Assembly: GCA_002710685.1 (NCBI GenBank)
Contig: PALD01000049.1
Location: 124,001-188,000 of the forward strand
DNA length: 64,000 bases
Direction: 5' to 3'
Origin: Cytophagaceae bacterium
Lineage (GTDB): Bacteria; Bacteroidota; Bacteroidia; Flavobacteriales; Flavobacteriaceae
Within the stretch, counting starts at the first letter, position 1; each line of letters begins with the position of its first letter. A program made the position numbers and the translations under genes. The notes beneath the pieces are model-generated. The model saw only the letters and a list, made by a program, of their open reading frames with translations, ran no database searches and was not told the DNA's origin. This document shows, piece by piece, positions 8,551 through 17,096 of the stretch.

Positions 8551-9693
8551 TCAACCTTCTGTTATGGCTCTTGAAATCACGATTTTCTGAATCTCTGAGG
8601 TGCCTTCATAGATCTGGGTAATCTTGGCATCGCGCATCAAGCGTTCTACGTGATATTCCTTGACATAACCGTTTCCTCCATGTATCTGTACTGCCTCAAC
8701 CGTGGTATCCATCGCAACTTTTGAGGCATATAATTTTGCCATGGCACTGCTGGTATCATAACTTTTGCCCTGGTCCTTGTCCCAGGCTGCCTTCATCACA
8801 AGATAGCGGGCCGCTTCAATCTCTGTATGCATATCTGCCAGTTTAAAGCCTATGGCCTGGTGCTGGTATATGGGCTTGCCAAAGGTCTCCCGCTCCTTAC
8901 TGTACTTTAGCGCAAGTTCATATGCACCGCTGGCAATGCCCAGGGCCTGCGCGGCAATACCAATGCGGCCACCAGAGAGCGTCTTCATGGCAAACTTGAA
9001 CCCAAGACCGTCCTCGCCTATCCTGTTTTCCTTGGGCACCTTTACATCATTGAAGATAAGCGAATGGGTGTCGCTTCCGCGAATGCCCAGCTTGTCTTCC
9101 TTGGGGCCTATCTCAAAACCTTCCCAACCCTTTTCTACGATAAAGGCATTGATGCCCCTGTGTTTTTTTTCCTTGTCGGTTTGCGCGATCACGAGATAAT
9201 AATCAGCATTGCCCCCGTTTGTTATCCAGTTCTTGGTACCGTTCAACAGGTAGTGGTCACCCTTGTCCATTGCCGTTGTGCGCTGTGAGGTCGCATCACT
9301 CCCGGCTTCTGGTTCACTAAGGCAAAAAGCACCCAGTTTTTCTCCGTTGGAGAGCGGGGTAAGGTATTTTTGTTTTTGTGCTTCAGTGCCATAGGCATTA
9401 AGGCCATAACATACCAGTGAGTTGTTTACAGATACAATGACCGAGGCAGATGCATCAATCTTGCTCAATTCTTCCATCACAAGGATGTAAGAAATGGTAT
9501 CCATGCCGCCACCTCCATATTCCACGGGGGTCATCATGCCCAAAAATCCCATTTCGCCCATTTTTTTTATAAGTTCCTTGGGGAATTTCTGTTCCCTGTC
9601 CCGTTCAATGACCCCCGGTAGGAGTTCATTATGTGCAAATTCGCGAGCGGCATCGCGTATCATTATATGTTCTTCGCTTAAATTAAAGTCCAT
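8551..9693 (-). CDS. acyl-CoA dehydrogenase
   Basis: 380 residues, typical of short/branched-chain acyl-CoA dehydrogenases. This FAD enzyme introduces the alpha-beta double bond in an acyl-CoA. It shows the N-terminal helical domain, the middle beta domain motif GAFCLSEPEAGSDA, GTKNWITNGG, and the C-terminal LSGGRIGIAAQALGIA and QIHGGNGYV. The catalytic base is the Glu in QIYEGTSEIQ, at the position used by butyryl-CoA-type enzymes. The gene stands alone, divergent from anmK. Chain-length preference cannot be read. Confidence 0.92.
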   Translation of the reverse strand: MDFNLSEEHIMIRDAAREFAHNELLPGVIERDREQKFPKELIKKMGEMGFLGMMTPVEYGGGGMDTISYILVMEELSKIDASASVIVSVNNSLVCYGLNAYGTEAQKQKYLTPLSNGEKLGAFCLSEPEAGSDATSQRTTAMDKGDHYLLNGTKNWITNGGNADYYLVIAQTDKEKKHRGINAFIVEKGWEGFEIGPKEDKLGIRGSDTHSLIFNDVKVPKENRIGEDGLGFKFAMKTLSGGRIGIAAQALGIASGAYELALKYSKERETFGKPIYQHQAIGFKLADMHTEIEAARYLVMKAAWDKDQGKSYDTSSAMAKLYASKVAMDTTVEAVQIHGGNGYVKEYHVERLMRDAKITQIYEGTSEIQKIVISRAITEG

Positions 9694-9727
9694 TTAATAA
9701 TTTTAAAGAATGTTCAAAAATTTCCTG

Positions 9728-9758
9728 TAAAGATACTTGTTTGCGATATCGTTTTCAA
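9728..9758 (-). promoter_or_regulatory. candidate promoter of acyl-CoA dehydrogenase gene
   Basis: On the minus strand TTG (9756-9758) is followed after 20 bp by TATCTTTA (9728-9735). This is one base off the Bacteroidota -7 consensus TAnnTTTG at a normal spacing, 34 bp before the start codon. Confidence 0.35.
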
Positions 9759-9794
9759 TGTATCTTTTCTTATTTTATGAAATTCGCAGTTAGT

Positions 9795-10868
9795 ATGAAT
9801 CAAACGACATATAAAGTACTCGGGGTGATGAGTGGTACATCGGTAGATGGCATTGATTTCGCTTACGCGGAATTTACTAAAACCCAATCCTGGAACTATA
9901 AAATACTCAAGGCCGAGACGGTAGCCTATCCTCGCGAGTGGCAAAAAAGCTTGCGTGATGCCATAGGCCTCCGCCCAGATGAAATCAAACATCTCAATAA
10001 ACGGTACACCCATTTTTTGGGTAAGGCAATCAAGCATTTTATAGATGAAAATGCAATAAAAGACCTGGATGCCGTGTGCTCACATGGGCACACCATATTA
10101 CATGAACCGGCCAAGGGGTTTACTTTACAAATAGGAAACCTTGAGGAAATAGCTGCATATTGCGGCCAGCGGGTAATATGCGATTTCAGGGTCCAGGACG
10201 TCCACCTGGGGGGCGAGGGCGCCCCCCTTGTGCCCATAGGTGATAAGTTGCTGTTTGATACGTATGATTTTTGCCTTAACCTGGGTGGTTTTGCCAATGT
10301 AAGCTATGATGTTGATGGACAACGCATTGCTTATGACATCTGCCCCGTCAACATAGTCCTGAACAGATATGCCGAAAAATTAGGACTGGAATATGATGAA
10401 AGCGGTAAAATCGCTGCAAACCATGCAATTGATCAAAAATTACTTGCCACGCTGAACGCACTGGATTTTTATGAAAAAGATGTGCCCAAATCCCTTGGGC
10501 TGGAGTGGGTGCTTGCTCACGTTCTGCCAATAATTGACAAGTATGATTTAAAACCAGAAGAAGTTATTGCAACTTTTACCGAGCATGCCGCTTTTCAAAT
10601 CGCTAACGCTTTCGCGAAAGCAAAACATACACCATCGCCAGTAGTCTTGGCAACAGGTGGCGGGGCATATAACACCCACTTGATCAAAAGAGTAGGTGAG
10701 CTGAGCGGCATACAGGTTTTTGTGCCCTGTGCAGAGCTTGTTGAATTCAAGGAGGCGCTGGTCTTTGGGTTCATGGGCGTACTGCGCATGCGCAATGCCA
10801 GCAATGTGCTGCGTAGCGTGACGGGAGCTTCTCACGACCATTGTACGGGGAAGATATTTATACCTTAA
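9795..10868 (+). CDS. anmK: anhydro-N-acetylmuramic acid kinase
   Basis: 357 residues from the ATG at 9795. In-frame starts exist at 9741 (TTG) and 9777 (ATG), but the 9795 start places GVMSGTSVDGID at the normal distance from the N-terminus. AnmK cleaves and phosphorylates 1,6-anhydro-MurNAc to MurNAc-6-phosphate in cell-wall recycling. Other family segments are CSHGHTILHEP, LGGEGAPLVPIGDKLLF, the phosphate-binding LNLGGFANVSY and the late ATGGGAYN. It contains a perfect GCTTTCGCGAAAGC palindrome at 10608-10621. No other recycling gene is adjacent. Confidence 0.93.
   Translation: MNQTTYKVLGVMSGTSVDGIDFAYAEFTKTQSWNYKILKAETVAYPREWQKSLRDAIGLRPDEIKHLNKRYTHFLGKAIKHFIDENAIKDLDAVCSHGHTILHEPAKGFTLQIGNLEEIAAYCGQRVICDFRVQDVHLGGEGAPLVPIGDKLLFDTYDFCLNLGGFANVSYDVDGQRIAYDICPVNIVLNRYAEKLGLEYDESGKIAANHAIDQKLLATLNALDFYEKDVPKSLGLEWVLAHVLPIIDKYDLKPEEVIATFTEHAAFQIANAFAKAKHTPSPVVLATGGGAYNTHLIKRVGELSGIQVFVPCAELVEFKEALVFGFMGVLRMRNASNVLRSVTGASHDHCTGKIFIP
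10608..10621. repeat. GCTTTCGCGAAAGC palindrome, perfect copy (in anmK)
   Basis: Perfect 14-bp palindrome inside anmK, read here as N-A-F-A-K-A, a different frame from the galE copy. Confidence 0.8.
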
Positions 10869-10906
10869 AATAACATACATTTTAAAGGCAGAACAGCCTA
10901 ATAATT

Positions 10907-10914
10907 TATATTTG
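10907..10914 (+). promoter_or_regulatory. -7 box upstream of Glu/Leu dehydrogenase
   Basis: TATATTTG, an exact TAnnTTTG match, 18 bp before the ATG at 10933. It overlaps an in-frame TTG at 10912, which argues that the TTG is part of the promoter and that the ATG is the true start. Confidence 0.5.
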
Positions 10915-10932
10915 TCAGACCACAGTTTTTAC

Positions 10933-12159
10933 ATGAAGGAATTACTAGAACGATACGAGAATAAGGAGCCTGAAATAGTTTTTCACTGGAATGACCCAGA
11001 AACGGAAGCAGAAGGATGGACGGTCATCAATTCATTGCGTGGCGGTGCGGCCGGTGGCGGTACCAGGATGAGAAAAGGTCTAGACCGTAACGAGGTGCTC
11101 TCGCTGGCAAAGACGATGGAGGTCAAGTTTACCGTGAGCGGGCCACCCATAGGGGGCGCAAAGAGCGGAATCAATTTTGACCCAGCCGACCCCCGTAAAA
11201 AAGGAGTGCTGGAGCGGTGGTATGCCGCTGTCTCGCCCTTGCTCAAAAGTTATTATGGTACCGGCGGTGACCTTAATGTTGACGAGATCAACGAGGTTAT
11301 CCCCATTACCGAAGAAAGCGGGGTGTGGCATCCACAAGAAGGTGTTTTTAACGGGCATTTTAGGCCCACGGAAGCTGATAAGATCAACAGGATTGGGCAG
11401 TTGCGGCAAGGGGTGATCAAGGTGATCGAGAATCCAGCCTTTTCACCAGATGTCACCCGTAAATACACGGTGGCAGACATGATTACCGGGTATGGCGTTT
11501 CAGAGGCTGTGAGGCATTATTATGATATATTTGGCGGAAGCCTAAATGGAAAAACCGCAATCATACAGGGATTTGGCAATGTGGGCTCTTCAGCAGCCTA
11601 TTATCTCTCACAGAACGGGGCAAGGGTCATAGGGATAATTGACGCGGCAGGGGGTATTATCAAAGAAGATGGTTTTACCTTTCAAGAGATTAGGAGCCTG
11701 TTTCTTGAGAAACAGGGCAATGCGCTTAAAGCGGAAAACATACTGCCCTTTGATGAGGTCAATGAAGCCATCTGGAAGTTGAATGCTGATATCTTTGCAC
11801 CCTGTGCCGCATCAAGATTGATCAATAACGACCAGATTGAAAGTTTGATAGAACATGGCCTTGAAGTTGTATCTTGTGGCGCAAATGTTCCATTTGCAGA
11901 CCGCGAGATATTCTTTGGGCCCATTATGGAAGAAACCGATAAAAAGGTGGCGCTCATACCAGATTTTATTTCAAATTGTGGCATGGCGCGCGTGTTTGCA
12001 TATTTTATGGAGCGTAGGGTGCAAATGACTGATGAAGCCATTTTTAATGATGCATCGCAGACCATTAAAAATGCGCTCAATGATATTTATGACCACAACA
12101 GTGGCGATAAGAATTTAACTAGAACGGCCTTTGAACTGGCCTTGAAACAATTGATATAG
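10933..12159 (+). CDS. Glu/Leu/Phe/Val dehydrogenase
   Basis: 408 residues from the ATG at 10933. It catalyses NAD(P)-dependent oxidative deamination of an amino acid to the 2-oxo acid. The N-terminal dimerisation/substrate domain has the Gly-rich GGAAGGGTRMRKGL and the catalytic Lys region PPIGGAKSGI, and the Rossmann domain has IIQGFGNVGSSAAYYL. ADIFAPCAAS and EVVSCGANVPF are family segments of the cofactor domain. Whether glutamate or leucine is the substrate cannot be decided. It is followed within 31 bp by nhaB on the same strand. Confidence 0.88.
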   Translation: MKELLERYENKEPEIVFHWNDPETEAEGWTVINSLRGGAAGGGTRMRKGLDRNEVLSLAKTMEVKFTVSGPPIGGAKSGINFDPADPRKKGVLERWYAAVSPLLKSYYGTGGDLNVDEINEVIPITEESGVWHPQEGVFNGHFRPTEADKINRIGQLRQGVIKVIENPAFSPDVTRKYTVADMITGYGVSEAVRHYYDIFGGSLNGKTAIIQGFGNVGSSAAYYLSQNGARVIGIIDAAGGIIKEDGFTFQEIRSLFLEKQGNALKAENILPFDEVNEAIWKLNADIFAPCAASRLINNDQIESLIEHGLEVVSCGANVPFADREIFFGPIMEETDKKVALIPDFISNCGMARVFAYFMERRVQMTDEAIFNDASQTIKNALNDIYDHNSGDKNLTRTAFELALKQLI

Positions 12160-12189
12160 ACTTATATTACCAACTAAATAGCAACTACT

Positions 12190-13662
12190 ATGCTTAAATA
12201 TTTTTTAGGGCACAGCCCGCTCTGGTTCAAGTACACCATGATAGGTTTCTTGATTTTTAACGTCATCAGCTTTTTTCTTTTAGGAGCACATGTTACATCC
12301 TGGATATTCATAGGTGAATTTATATTTACCCTTGCAATGGCCTTAAAATGTTACCCTCTGCAATCAGGTGGGATACTGGCTCTTGAGGTATTGATCCTGG
12401 GTTTGACCTCCCCCGATGCTGTCTTTGAAGAAATAGATGCTAACCTAGAGGTTGTGTTGTTGCTGGTGTTCATGGTAGCGGGTATTTTCTTTATGAAGCC
12501 CATGTTGATGTACGTGTTCAGCAAGGCTTTTACAAAGGTGAAATCAAAAATCGTGCTCTCGCTCATATTTGTATTCTTGGGTGCCGTGTTATCTGCATTT
12601 CTGGATGCACTTACGGTAACGGCGGTATTGATAAGTGTTGCCGTGGGTTTTTATGGTGTTTACCATAAGATTGCCAGTAGTGCCACGGCAGATTATGATG
12701 AAGACCTTGAGCTGGATAGAAAACAATTAAGTGGGGAAACACTGGAGCAGTTTCGTAGTTTCTTGAGAAGCCTTACCATGCACGGTGTTGTGGGTACTGC
12801 TCTAGGGGGCGTTTGTACACTTGTGGGTGAACCCCAAAACTTATTGATAGGTGAAAAGATGGGTTGGGAATTCGTGGAGTTCTTTCAGCGTATGGCGGCA
12901 ATCACCATTCCCGTGTTTTTCTGTGGGTTGTTGACCACGGTCATCCTGGAGCGTTTCAAGATATTTGGTTTTGGCGACAAGCTTCCAGATGTCGCCCGCA
13001 AGATTATAGAAGGATATACCAAAGAACAGGATGAGAAGAGGACCCCTAAGGAAAAATTTGGACTTATGGTTCAGGGGGTGTCAGCAATACTGTTAATCGC
13101 ATCCCTGGCGCTTCACCTTGCCCCTGTGGGGATCATAGGTCTATTCCTTATCGTGGTACAGACTGCCTTTATGGGTATCACTGAAGAGCACGCACTGGGC
13201 AAGGCTTTTGAAGAAGCCCTTCCATTTACCGCATTGCTTGTCGTGTTCTTCATCATCGTGGCCATGATACACGAGCAGCACCTATTTACCCCCATTATTG
13301 ATTTTGTACTCGAGATGGATCCATCAGTGCAACCGTCAATGTTCTACATTGCAAACGGTGTACTGTCCATGATAAGTGACAATGTTTTTGTGGCAACGGT
13401 ATATATAAATGAAGTTCAAGGAGCATTTGACAAAGGCGTGATCACCAGGGAGCAGTTCAATCATTTGGCTGTAGCCATAAACACGGGTACAAACCTGCCC
13501 AGTGTGGCCACTCCTAATGGTCAGGCGGCTTTCTTGTTCCTGCTTACATCATCACTGGCTCCATTAATCAACCTGTCTTATGGTAAAATGGTAAAAATGG
13601 CATTGCCTTATACCATTGTACTGGGCGGGGTTGGTCTATTGTGCGTTTACCTGGTATTATAA
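12190..13662 (+). CDS. nhaB: sodium/proton antiporter NhaB
   Basis: 490 residues with about 12 hydrophobic segments, the size of NhaB. It exports sodium in exchange for protons at the inner membrane. Recognisable NhaB stretches are [19 protein letters not shown] at the N-terminus, [23 protein letters not shown], the [20 protein letters not shown] segment, and [15 protein letters not shown] with [21 protein letters not shown] near the end. A sodium-based economy fits the SSS symporter and the second antiporter in this window. Confidence 0.9.
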   Translation: MLKYFLGHSPLWFKYTMIGFLIFNVISFFLLGAHVTSWIFIGEFIFTLAMALKCYPLQSGGILALEVLILGLTSPDAVFEEIDANLEVVLLLVFMVAGIFFMKPMLMYVFSKAFTKVKSKIVLSLIFVFLGAVLSAFLDALTVTAVLISVAVGFYGVYHKIASSATADYDEDLELDRKQLSGETLEQFRSFLRSLTMHGVVGTALGGVCTLVGEPQNLLIGEKMGWEFVEFFQRMAAITIPVFFCGLLTTVILERFKIFGFGDKLPDVARKIIEGYTKEQDEKRTPKEKFGLMVQGVSAILLIASLALHLAPVGIIGLFLIVVQTAFMGITEEHALGKAFEEALPFTALLVVFFIIVAMIHEQHLFTPIIDFVLEMDPSVQPSMFYIANGVLSMISDNVFVATVYINEVQGAFDKGVITREQFNHLAVAINTGTNLPSVATPNGQAAFLFLLTSSLAPLINLSYGKMVKMALPYTIVLGGVGLLCVYLVL

Positions 13663-13721
13663 TAGGAACTGTATAATTTAAACGTAAAATCAACGTTAAC
13701 AACATAATTAATTATCTAACT

Positions 13722-14423
13722 ATGCTAACACTGTTGTTGCAGGAAGGTGCTGAAAACCTTGACTCCCTTACTGATGAGGAACCGGTAGAGAAAACCCTTT
13801 CACTTATAGATCTTCTCTTTACCGGCGGTATAGCCGGGACCGTAATAATCGTCATTTTATTTATACTCCTGTTTGTTGCCATCTATATCTATTTTGAACG
13901 GGTATTTGCCATAAAGGCCGCATCGCGGGTTGATGGCAATTTCATGAATCAAATCAAGGACAACGTAGCTCATGGCAAGATTGAAGCAGCCAAAATCCTG
14001 TGCGCACAGCACAACACCCCTGTGGCACGCCTTACGGCAAAAGGGATATCGAGGATAGGCAGCCCGCTAGAAGATATAAACACCGCCATAGAAAACTCTG
14101 GTAAGCTTGAGGTATATCGCCTGGAGCGTAATGTGAGTATCCTGGCAACCATTGCCGGTGCCGCGCCCATGCTGGGGTTTTTAGGTACGGTAATAGGTAT
14201 GGTACTGGCGTTTCACCAGTTGGCCACCAGTAGCGGTCAAGCTGAGATGGGTAGTCTTGCAGAAGGTATCTATACCGCGATGACCACTACCGTAGCTGGC
14301 CTTATCGTAGGTATCATCGCATACATAGGTTATAACCACCTCGTGGTGCGCACGGATAAGGTGGTACACCAGATGGAAGCAAATGCCGTGGAATTCCTGG
14401 ACCTTTTAAACGAGCCGCTGTAA
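13722..14423 (+). CDS. exbB: MotA/TolQ/ExbB proton channel family protein
   Basis: 233 residues with three membrane segments: around residues 38-58 (GTVIIVILFILLFVAIYIYF), about 140-165 (ATIAGAAPMLGFLGTVIGMVLAF) and about 185-205. The APMLGFLGTVIGM stretch is the ExbB/TolQ pore signature. Its stop codon is directly followed by the exbD-like ATG, and a TonB-like gene comes next, so this is the proton-driven energiser of outer-membrane TonB-dependent transport. Confidence 0.9.
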   Translation: MLTLLLQEGAENLDSLTDEEPVEKTLSLIDLLFTGGIAGTVIIVILFILLFVAIYIYFERVFAIKAASRVDGNFMNQIKDNVAHGKIEAAKILCAQHNTPVARLTAKGISRIGSPLEDINTAIENSGKLEVYRLERNVSILATIAGAAPMLGFLGTVIGMVLAFHQLATSSGQAEMGSLAEGIYTAMTTTVAGLIVGIIAYIGYNHLVVRTDKVVHQMEANAVEFLDLLNEPL

Positions 14424-14816
14424 ATGAACCTTAGAGGAAGAAATAAAGTAAGCCCAGAATTCAGTATGAGTAGCATGACGGACATTGTCTTCCTGCTCCT
14501 CGTCTTCTTTTTGCTTACTTCGCCAGCCATCACTCCAGATGCGCTAGACTTAATCCTGCCCAAGGCCAAAGGAAAGACCAGCAATAAGCAAAACCTTTCC
14601 GTGAGCATTACAAAAGACCTTGATTTTTATGTGAACAAGGAGCGTGTGATGCCCGCCCAGTTGGAGAGTTTCATCAATAGTGAACTGCAGGGAGTTGAGG
14701 ATCCCACCATAATCCTTAGGGCAGAAGAGGGCGTCCCCATTGAAGAGGCCGTGAGCGTGATGGACATTGCAAATAGGAACAAGTACAAGATAGTATTGGC
14801 CGTGAGGCCCAATTAA
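14424..14816 (+). CDS. exbD: ExbD/TolR family biopolymer transport protein
   Basis: 130 residues. It has one N-terminal membrane helix (MTDIVFLLLVFFLLTSP) with the essential Asp in the SSMTDIVF motif, then a periplasmic domain ending EAVSVMDIANRNKYKIVLAV. This is the standard ExbD plan. It starts on the base after the exbB stop. Confidence 0.9.
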   Translation: MNLRGRNKVSPEFSMSSMTDIVFLLLVFFLLTSPAITPDALDLILPKAKGKTSNKQNLSVSITKDLDFYVNKERVMPAQLESFINSELQGVEDPTIILRAEEGVPIEEAVSVMDIANRNKYKIVLAVRPN

Positions 14817-14820
14817 TTTT

Positions 14821-14911
14821 TATTCGGGTGCCTCCCCGCCAGTGGGCGGGGGCAGGCTATTCGCTATATCTTTCGCCGCAAGGCAGCAAAAGGATGCCGC
14901 TGCTATCCTTG
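14821..14911. repeat. structured intergenic element between exbD and tonB
   Basis: Several hairpins occur in about 90 bp: CCCCGCC/GGGCGGGG around 14833-14852, GCC-GCAA-GGC at 14875-14884, and AAGGAT/ATCCTT enclosing GCCGCTGCT at 14890-14910. From memory, the core CGCTATATCTTT...AAAGGATGCCGCTGCTATCC recurs in flavobacterial intergenic regions and may belong to a known structured element family. The exact family is not confirmed. The region codes for nothing. Confidence 0.45.
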
Positions 14912-14951
14912 GCACAGATTTCGATACAAGAAGTGTAAACCAGTAACCAGA

Positions 14952-15791
14952 ATGAGCTTTTTAGATACCGCACACAAGAGAAAATCATTCGCCATAACAA
15001 CCGTGTTATATGCGTTGTTGCTTCTTTTGATGTTCTTTTTTGGCCTTACCTATTTTGACCCACCCATCGAGGGGGGCATTGCGGTAAACTTTGGTACCAG
15101 TGATGTGGGGTCTGGGGCCGTGCAGCCCACAAAGGCCATTGAGTCTGCCCCACGCAATACCCAGCCAGAGCCAGAGCCGCAGCCCAAGGTTACCCAGGTT
15201 AAGGAAGAAGTTGTGACCCAGGACGCTGAGGATGCGCCGGTAATTAAGAACGAGCCCAAAAAGGAAATCAAGAAACCCGTTACTGAGCAGCCTAAGGAGA
15301 AACCCGTGGAAAAGCCCAAGGAAGAAGTTAAAAAACCAGACCCCAAGCCAGATAAATCCACTACCGATGCACTGAGCAGTATTCTCAATGGTCCCAAAAG
15401 TACCGGTACAGAGCGTGGCGGCGAAGGTGATACCAATCAAGCAGGGGACAAGGGAGACCCATCAGGTGATCCCAACGCTTCTAGCTATTACGGCACGGGC
15501 AAAGGGCTTGACGGTGATGGAAATTACCAGTTGGGCGGGCGTAAGGCACTCAGCAAGCCCAAGCGTGTGCAGGAATGTAATGAAGCCGGTATCGTGGTGG
15601 TAAGTATTGAGGTAGACCGCAATGGTAATGTGATCAAGGCCGTGCCTGGCGTGCGCGGGACAACAAATAACTCCCGCTGCCTTCTTGAGCCTGCAAAAGC
15701 AGCCGCACTGGCCACCCGTTTCAACCCTGATGATAACGCACCTACGCGTCAAATAGGAAAGATTGTCTACAGGTTTAGCCTTTCAGATTAA
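14952..15791 (+). CDS. tonB: TonB-like energy transducer
   Basis: 279 residues: a short cytoplasmic start, one membrane helix (VLYALLLLLMFFFGLTYF, about residues 20-37), then a long Pro/Glu/Lys-rich periplasmic stalk (PEPEPQPK, KEKPVEKPKEEVKKPDPKP), a Gly-rich stretch and a C-terminal domain from about residue 200 (AGIVVVSIEVDRNGNVIKAVPG) of the TonB C fold. It transfers energy from ExbBD to outer-membrane receptors. Its stop TAA overlaps the folC ATG (TAATG). Confidence 0.88.
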   Translation: MSFLDTAHKRKSFAITTVLYALLLLLMFFFGLTYFDPPIEGGIAVNFGTSDVGSGAVQPTKAIESAPRNTQPEPEPQPKVTQVKEEVVTQDAEDAPVIKNEPKKEIKKPVTEQPKEKPVEKPKEEVKKPDPKPDKSTTDALSSILNGPKSTGTERGGEGDTNQAGDKGDPSGDPNASSYYGTGKGLDGDGNYQLGGRKALSKPKRVQECNEAGIVVVSIEVDRNGNVIKAVPGVRGTTNNSRCLLEPAKAAALATRFNPDDNAPTRQIGKIVYRFSLSD

Positions 15792-17011
15792 TGACTTACC
15801 AAGAAACCCTTGCGTGGATGTTTGGGCGATTGCCCATGTTTCAACGGCAGGGAGCTCCCGCATATAAAAAAGACCTGGACAATATCAAGTTGTTCTGTGA
15901 GCACCTGGACCATCCAGAAAACAAGTTCAGATCCATTCATGTTGCCGGTACAAACGGTAAGGGTAGCACCTCGCACATGCTGGCGTCTATCTTGCAAGAA
16001 GGGGGTTATACAACAGGATTGTACACTTCGCCACACCTCAAGGATTTTAGGGAGCGCATAAAAATTGATGGACTAGTCCCCCCAGAAGAGTATGTCGTAG
16101 ATTTTATCAAGGAACACAAAGACTTTCTTGAGGCCAATGACCTCTCTTTTTTTGAGCTTACCGTGGGGATGGCATTTGATTATTTCGCTTTCGCGAAAGT
16201 TGACGTAGCCGTGATTGAAGTGGGCATGGGCGGTAGGCTGGATGCTACAAATATCATCACGCCGCTAGTATCTGTAATTACAAATATAGGAAAGGACCAC
16301 ACGCAGTTTCTAGGCGAGACACTGCGGGAGATTGCAGGAGAAAAAGCTGGAATCATCAAGCCAAAAGTACCTGTGGTGATAGGGGAAAAGCATCCTGAGA
16401 CCCAACTGGTCTTTATTCAAAAAGCCGTGGACAATCAATGTGAAATTTCATTTGCCTCACAGATGGATTTTCCAGAATATGAATCAGATTTAAAGGGGAG
16501 CTACCAAAAGAAGAACAAGAAGACCGTGCTTGCCACGATTGACAATTTGCAAGCGCAGGGAGCCTTCTGGATTACCCAAGAAAACATCGAGAACGGACTC
16601 AAAAACACCATTAAAAATACGGGGTTGATGGGCCGTTGGCAACTTTTGGGCGAAGACCCAAAAATCATTTGTGATACCGGCCACAATGTTGACGGCCTTA
16701 CATATGTGATGCAGCAACTCGAGGAGGAAAATTATGACCACCTTCATATGGTCATCGGTGTGGTTGCAGATAAGGATTTGGCTGCTATTTTGCCTATGTT
16801 CCCGGTGAATGCTACCTATTATTTCTGTAAACCAGATGTGCCGCGTGGTCTGGACGCACAACTGCTGGCCAATGCAGCAAAAGAGCATGGCCTGCTGGGA
16901 AAAGTGTATGACAACGTTCAGGAAGCGCTCGCTTCCGCGAAAGCAAATGCTACCCAAGAGGATTTTATTTTTGTGGGAGGCAGCACGTTTACCGTAGCTG
17001 AAGTGGTCTAA
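15791..17011 (+). CDS. folC: folylpolyglutamate synthase/dihydrofolate synthase
   Basis: 406 residues. This is an ATP-dependent ligase that adds glutamate to dihydropteroate or folates. The P-loop is HVAGTNGKGSTSHMLASIL near residue 55, followed by GLYTSPHLKDFRERI, the metal-binding VAVIEVGMGGRLDATNI, and NIGKDHTQFLG with EKAGIIKPKVPVV. The C-terminal Mur-ligase-type domain includes DTGHNVDGL. The start overlaps the tonB stop by one base. Two palindrome copies lie in it (16187-16200 and 16931-16944). Confidence 0.93.
   Translation: MTYQETLAWMFGRLPMFQRQGAPAYKKDLDNIKLFCEHLDHPENKFRSIHVAGTNGKGSTSHMLASILQEGGYTTGLYTSPHLKDFRERIKIDGLVPPEEYVVDFIKEHKDFLEANDLSFFELTVGMAFDYFAFAKVDVAVIEVGMGGRLDATNIITPLVSVITNIGKDHTQFLGETLREIAGEKAGIIKPKVPVVIGEKHPETQLVFIQKAVDNQCEISFASQMDFPEYESDLKGSYQKKNKKTVLATIDNLQAQGAFWITQENIENGLKNTIKNTGLMGRWQLLGEDPKIICDTGHNVDGLTYVMQQLEEENYDHLHMVIGVVADKDLAAILPMFPVNATYYFCKPDVPRGLDAQLLANAAKEHGLLGKVYDNVQEALASAKANATQEDFIFVGGSTFTVAEVV
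16187..16200. repeat. palindrome copy GCTTTCGCGAAAGT (in folC)
   Basis: Thirteen of 14 bases match GCTTTCGCGAAAGC. Read as F-A-F-A-K-V. Confidence 0.7.
16931..16944. repeat. palindrome copy GCTTCCGCGAAAGC (in folC)
   Basis: Thirteen of 14 bases match GCTTTCGCGAAAGC. Read as A-S-A-K-A. It is the second copy within one gene. Confidence 0.7.
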
Positions 17012-17096
17012 CAAAAACGATTTAGTTTTTTTGATTGATAAGCTTTATTTTTTGAATATATTTATTCATAATCCTATTAATCAATCAAGAAATCAA

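Noticed and set aside
15006..15440. 144-codon open frame opposite tonB
   Set aside because: It is the complement of the Pro/Lys/Glu-rich stalk; its Leu/Phe/Gly-rich product is a codon-bias artefact, and tonB is well supported.
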